Below the pieces are notes generated by a model, which saw only the letters and a program-made list of their open reading frames with translations, did not search any database and was not told the origin of the DNA. Both the position numbers and the translations under genes were made by a program. From Arthrobacter sp. SLBN-122 (lineage in GTDB: Bacteria; Actinomycetota; Actinomycetes; Actinomycetales; Micrococcaceae), in contig NZ_VFMS01000001.1 in the NCBI RefSeq assembly GCF_006715165.1, forward strand, positions 682,001 through 746,000: a stretch of DNA of 64,000 nt, in the 5' to 3' direction. Of this stretch, positions 62,400 through 64,000 are shown piece by piece; the first letter of the stretch is position 1; the number at the start of each line of letters is the position of its first letter.

Positions 62400-62442
62400 G
62401 CCGGGGAGGCCATGGAGTACGCGGGAGTAGTGTTGTCTCATC

Positions 62443-63876
62443 ATGACGAGCACGTTCCGCACCTTGACAGTCCCCCTGGATAGCAAAGCGTTCCCCGGGG
62501 GGCTGCCGTCGTTTCTGGTCCGGGACGATGTCCTGTGCTGGTCCCGCCGCGAGGCCGGCCTGGCGGGATTCGGCGAGATTGCGCGCTTCACCGCCACCGG
62601 GCCGGACCGGTTCCTGGAGGCGGACATCTGGTGGCGGCACCTGGTCCTCGAAGCCGAGGTCACGGACTCCGTGGAACTGCCGGGCACCGGCCCCGTCGCG
62701 TTTGGCTCCTTTGCCTTCTCCAAAACCTCCGCCCATGAGTCCCGTTTGATCGTGCCCGAGATCCTGGTGGGCGTGCGGGACAACCAGGCGTGGCTCACCC
62801 AGTTGAGGTTCGACGACGGCCCCCTCACCGAAGGGACGGCCCTCGCCGCGCTGGACCGGTGGCTCAGCGGTGGTTCCGCCGGCGCGGACGCCCCCGGAGC
62901 CTCGGACGCTCCCGGAGCCTCGGACGGTGACAGCACGACGGCGGCAGCGGACTCCGCCGGGAACGCCCCCTTGGGTGCCGTACCCTTGAAAGCCGGCGGC
63001 GCCGTCGTGCGGCCCCTCCCCCTGGCTGCCGGAGCAACCCTGCATACCGGCTCCCTCGGCGAGGAAGCGTGGATGGATGCCGTGGCCGCCGGCGTTGCCG
63101 AGATCCGCACGGGAGCGCTGGAGAAGCTGGTGCTGGCCCGGGACGTGGTGGCCACTATTCCCTCCGGCGTACATGCCGCGGATGTGCTGCGCGAACTCGC
63201 CGCGAGGTACCGCGAATGCTGGACTTATGGCGTGGACGGGCTGGTGGGGGCCACCCCCGAGATGCTGATCCAGGTGGAGGGCCGCACCGCCCAGGCCCGC
63301 GTGCTGGCCGGCACCCTTGACCGCCGCGACGCGCACGGCGAGGACGGCCCGCCCATGGATTACGCAACGCGCGTGCTGGCCGGGTCCGAGAAGCAGCGGC
63401 ACGAGCATGAGATTGCCATCCAGTCCCTGACCAAGCAGCTGGCGCCGTTCTCGGAGGCCATGAATGCCCACGATGAGCCCTTCATCCTGGAGCTGCCCAA
63501 CGTCTGGCACCTGGCCTCCGACGTCAAGGCGGAACTGACCGAGGTGGAGGGCCATGTGCCCACCTGCCTGGCCCTCATTAACGCACTGCACCCCACGGCG
63601 GCCGTCTGCGGGACCCCGACACTGGTGGCGGGCGAACTGATCCGGAAACTCGAGCATCTGGACCGCGGCCCCTACGCGGGCCCCGTGGGCTGGCTGGACG
63701 CGGCCGGCAACGGCGAGTGGGGTATTGCGCTGCGGGGCGCCGTTATTGAGTCGCCGGAGACCGTGCGCCTGTATGCCGGCTGCGGCATTGTTGATGGCTC
63801 CCAACCGGAAGCCGAGCTCGCGGAGACGTGGGCCAAATTCCGGCCGATGCTGGAGTCCCTGGGCATCAGCAGCTGA
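62443..63876 (+). CDS. menF: Isochorismate synthase MenF
   Basis: Converts chorismate to isochorismate, the first dedicated step to menaquinone (or to a siderophore). A 477-residue chorismate-binding enzyme. The core motifs are ALEKLVLARDVVATIP, MDYATRVLAGSEKQRHEHEI, and HPTAAVCGTP with the C-terminal GIVDGSQPEAELAETWAKF. An internal 6-residue repeat (GASDAP/GASDGD) sits in a variable region around 150. It is divergent from menG; no siderophore genes lie around it, so a menaquinone role is the better reading. Confidence 0.92.
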   Translation: MTSTFRTLTVPLDSKAFPGGLPSFLVRDDVLCWSRREAGLAGFGEIARFTATGPDRFLEADIWWRHLVLEAEVTDSVELPGTGPVAFGSFAFSKTSAHESRLIVPEILVGVRDNQAWLTQLRFDDGPLTEGTALAALDRWLSGGSAGADAPGASDAPGASDGDSTTAAADSAGNAPLGAVPLKAGGAVVRPLPLAAGATLHTGSLGEEAWMDAVAAGVAEIRTGALEKLVLARDVVATIPSGVHAADVLRELAARYRECWTYGVDGLVGATPEMLIQVEGRTAQARVLAGTLDRRDAHGEDGPPMDYATRVLAGSEKQRHEHEIAIQSLTKQLAPFSEAMNAHDEPFILELPNVWHLASDVKAELTEVEGHVPTCLALINALHPTAAVCGTPTLVAGELIRKLEHLDRGPYAGPVGWLDAAGNGEWGIALRGAVIESPETVRLYAGCGIVDGSQPEAELAETWAKFRPMLESLGISS

Positions 63877-64000
63877 GCCTCCGCCGGGGAGGGAGTCTGG
63901 GATGACAGACTGCTCTCTTCCTGGAAGGCTTGATTTTGCCCCCGCTACAGTTATCCAATAGTGAAACTTAGTTGCGTGTGACGTACCTCTCTTGTTGAGC

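Noticed and set aside
1..64000. CRISPR arrays, insertion sequences, integrases or rRNA genes
   Set aside because: I looked for regular spaced repeats, transposase motifs and rRNA-like sequence on both strands and found none.

Overview
The window is a stretch of chromosome from a high-GC Gram-positive bacterium. It most resembles Arthrobacter or Pseudarthrobacter (Micrococcaceae); this comes from protein character, not a database search. Pointers are the very GC-rich third codon positions, many GTG starts, a menaquinone (not ubiquinone) gene group, a furA-katA pair, a DtxR/IdeR-type iron box before efeUOB, and an assimilatory APS-reductase sulfate operon. I see no transposase, integrase, rRNA, CRISPR array or prophage gene. 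There is one tRNA, tRNA-Tyr(GTA).

Layout. 0-8.8 kb: a calpain-like cysteine protease with a small lipoprotein, an acyl-CoA synthetase, a monooxygenase-fold protein, thioredoxin, a thioesterase, a LysM surface protein, a CBS-domain protein, a gene-free stretch with hairpins, tRNA-Tyr and a YajQ-family protein. 8.8-17.5 kb: the iron and peroxide block (efeUOB, htpX, an MFS exporter, furA-katA, a DUF2461 protein). 17.5-24.5 kb: an APC permease, an aldehyde/alcohol dehydrogenase operon with a GAF-domain regulator, and a frameshifted DUF4304 gene. 24.5-32.8 kb: ferredoxin-NADP reductase fprA, topoisomerase IB, rarD, and GABA catabolism (gabT plus an aldehyde dehydrogenase) beside a divergent PucR regulator. 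32.8-41.2 kb: a CYTH-CHAD protein, an MFS transporter with a GntR regulator, an AI-2E-type membrane protein and several poorly known envelope or stress-like genes. 41.2-56.5 kb: sulfur. A second fprA, siroheme synthase cysG, an ssuABC-like sulfonate transporter, cysN-cysD-cysH-sir and a sirohydrochlorin chelatase, interrupted by a TetR/cupin pair, SRPBCC proteins and rtcB. 56.5-64 kb: a TRIC-family channel, an acidic SUKH-like protein, an AbiEi/DUF559-type gene set between two repeats, and the menaquinone genes (polyprenyl synthase, MenJ-like reductase, menG, menF). The last 120 bases hold no gene I can support.

How the genes work together. Sulfate becomes APS (CysDN), then sulfite (CysH), then sulfide (Sir). 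CysG and the chelatase make the siroheme Sir needs, and the second FprA could reduce its ferredoxin. Isochorismate synthase, the polyprenyl synthase, MenG and the MenJ-like reductase are separate steps of menaquinone synthesis. EfeUOB, FurA and KatA link iron uptake to peroxide defence.

The most unusual content is non-coding. One repeat family has three copies of exactly 76 bp with inverted ends; two are direct repeats bracketing the AbiEi/DUF559-type gene. A second family has two 62-bp palindromes (25-bp arms, 12-nt loop) whose arms differ by compensating changes. Other items to check are an in-frame repeat of a lipoprotein tail after its stop codon, a LysM protein with a possible degenerate sortase domain, and a 22-bp perfect palindrome in a TetR/cupin promoter.
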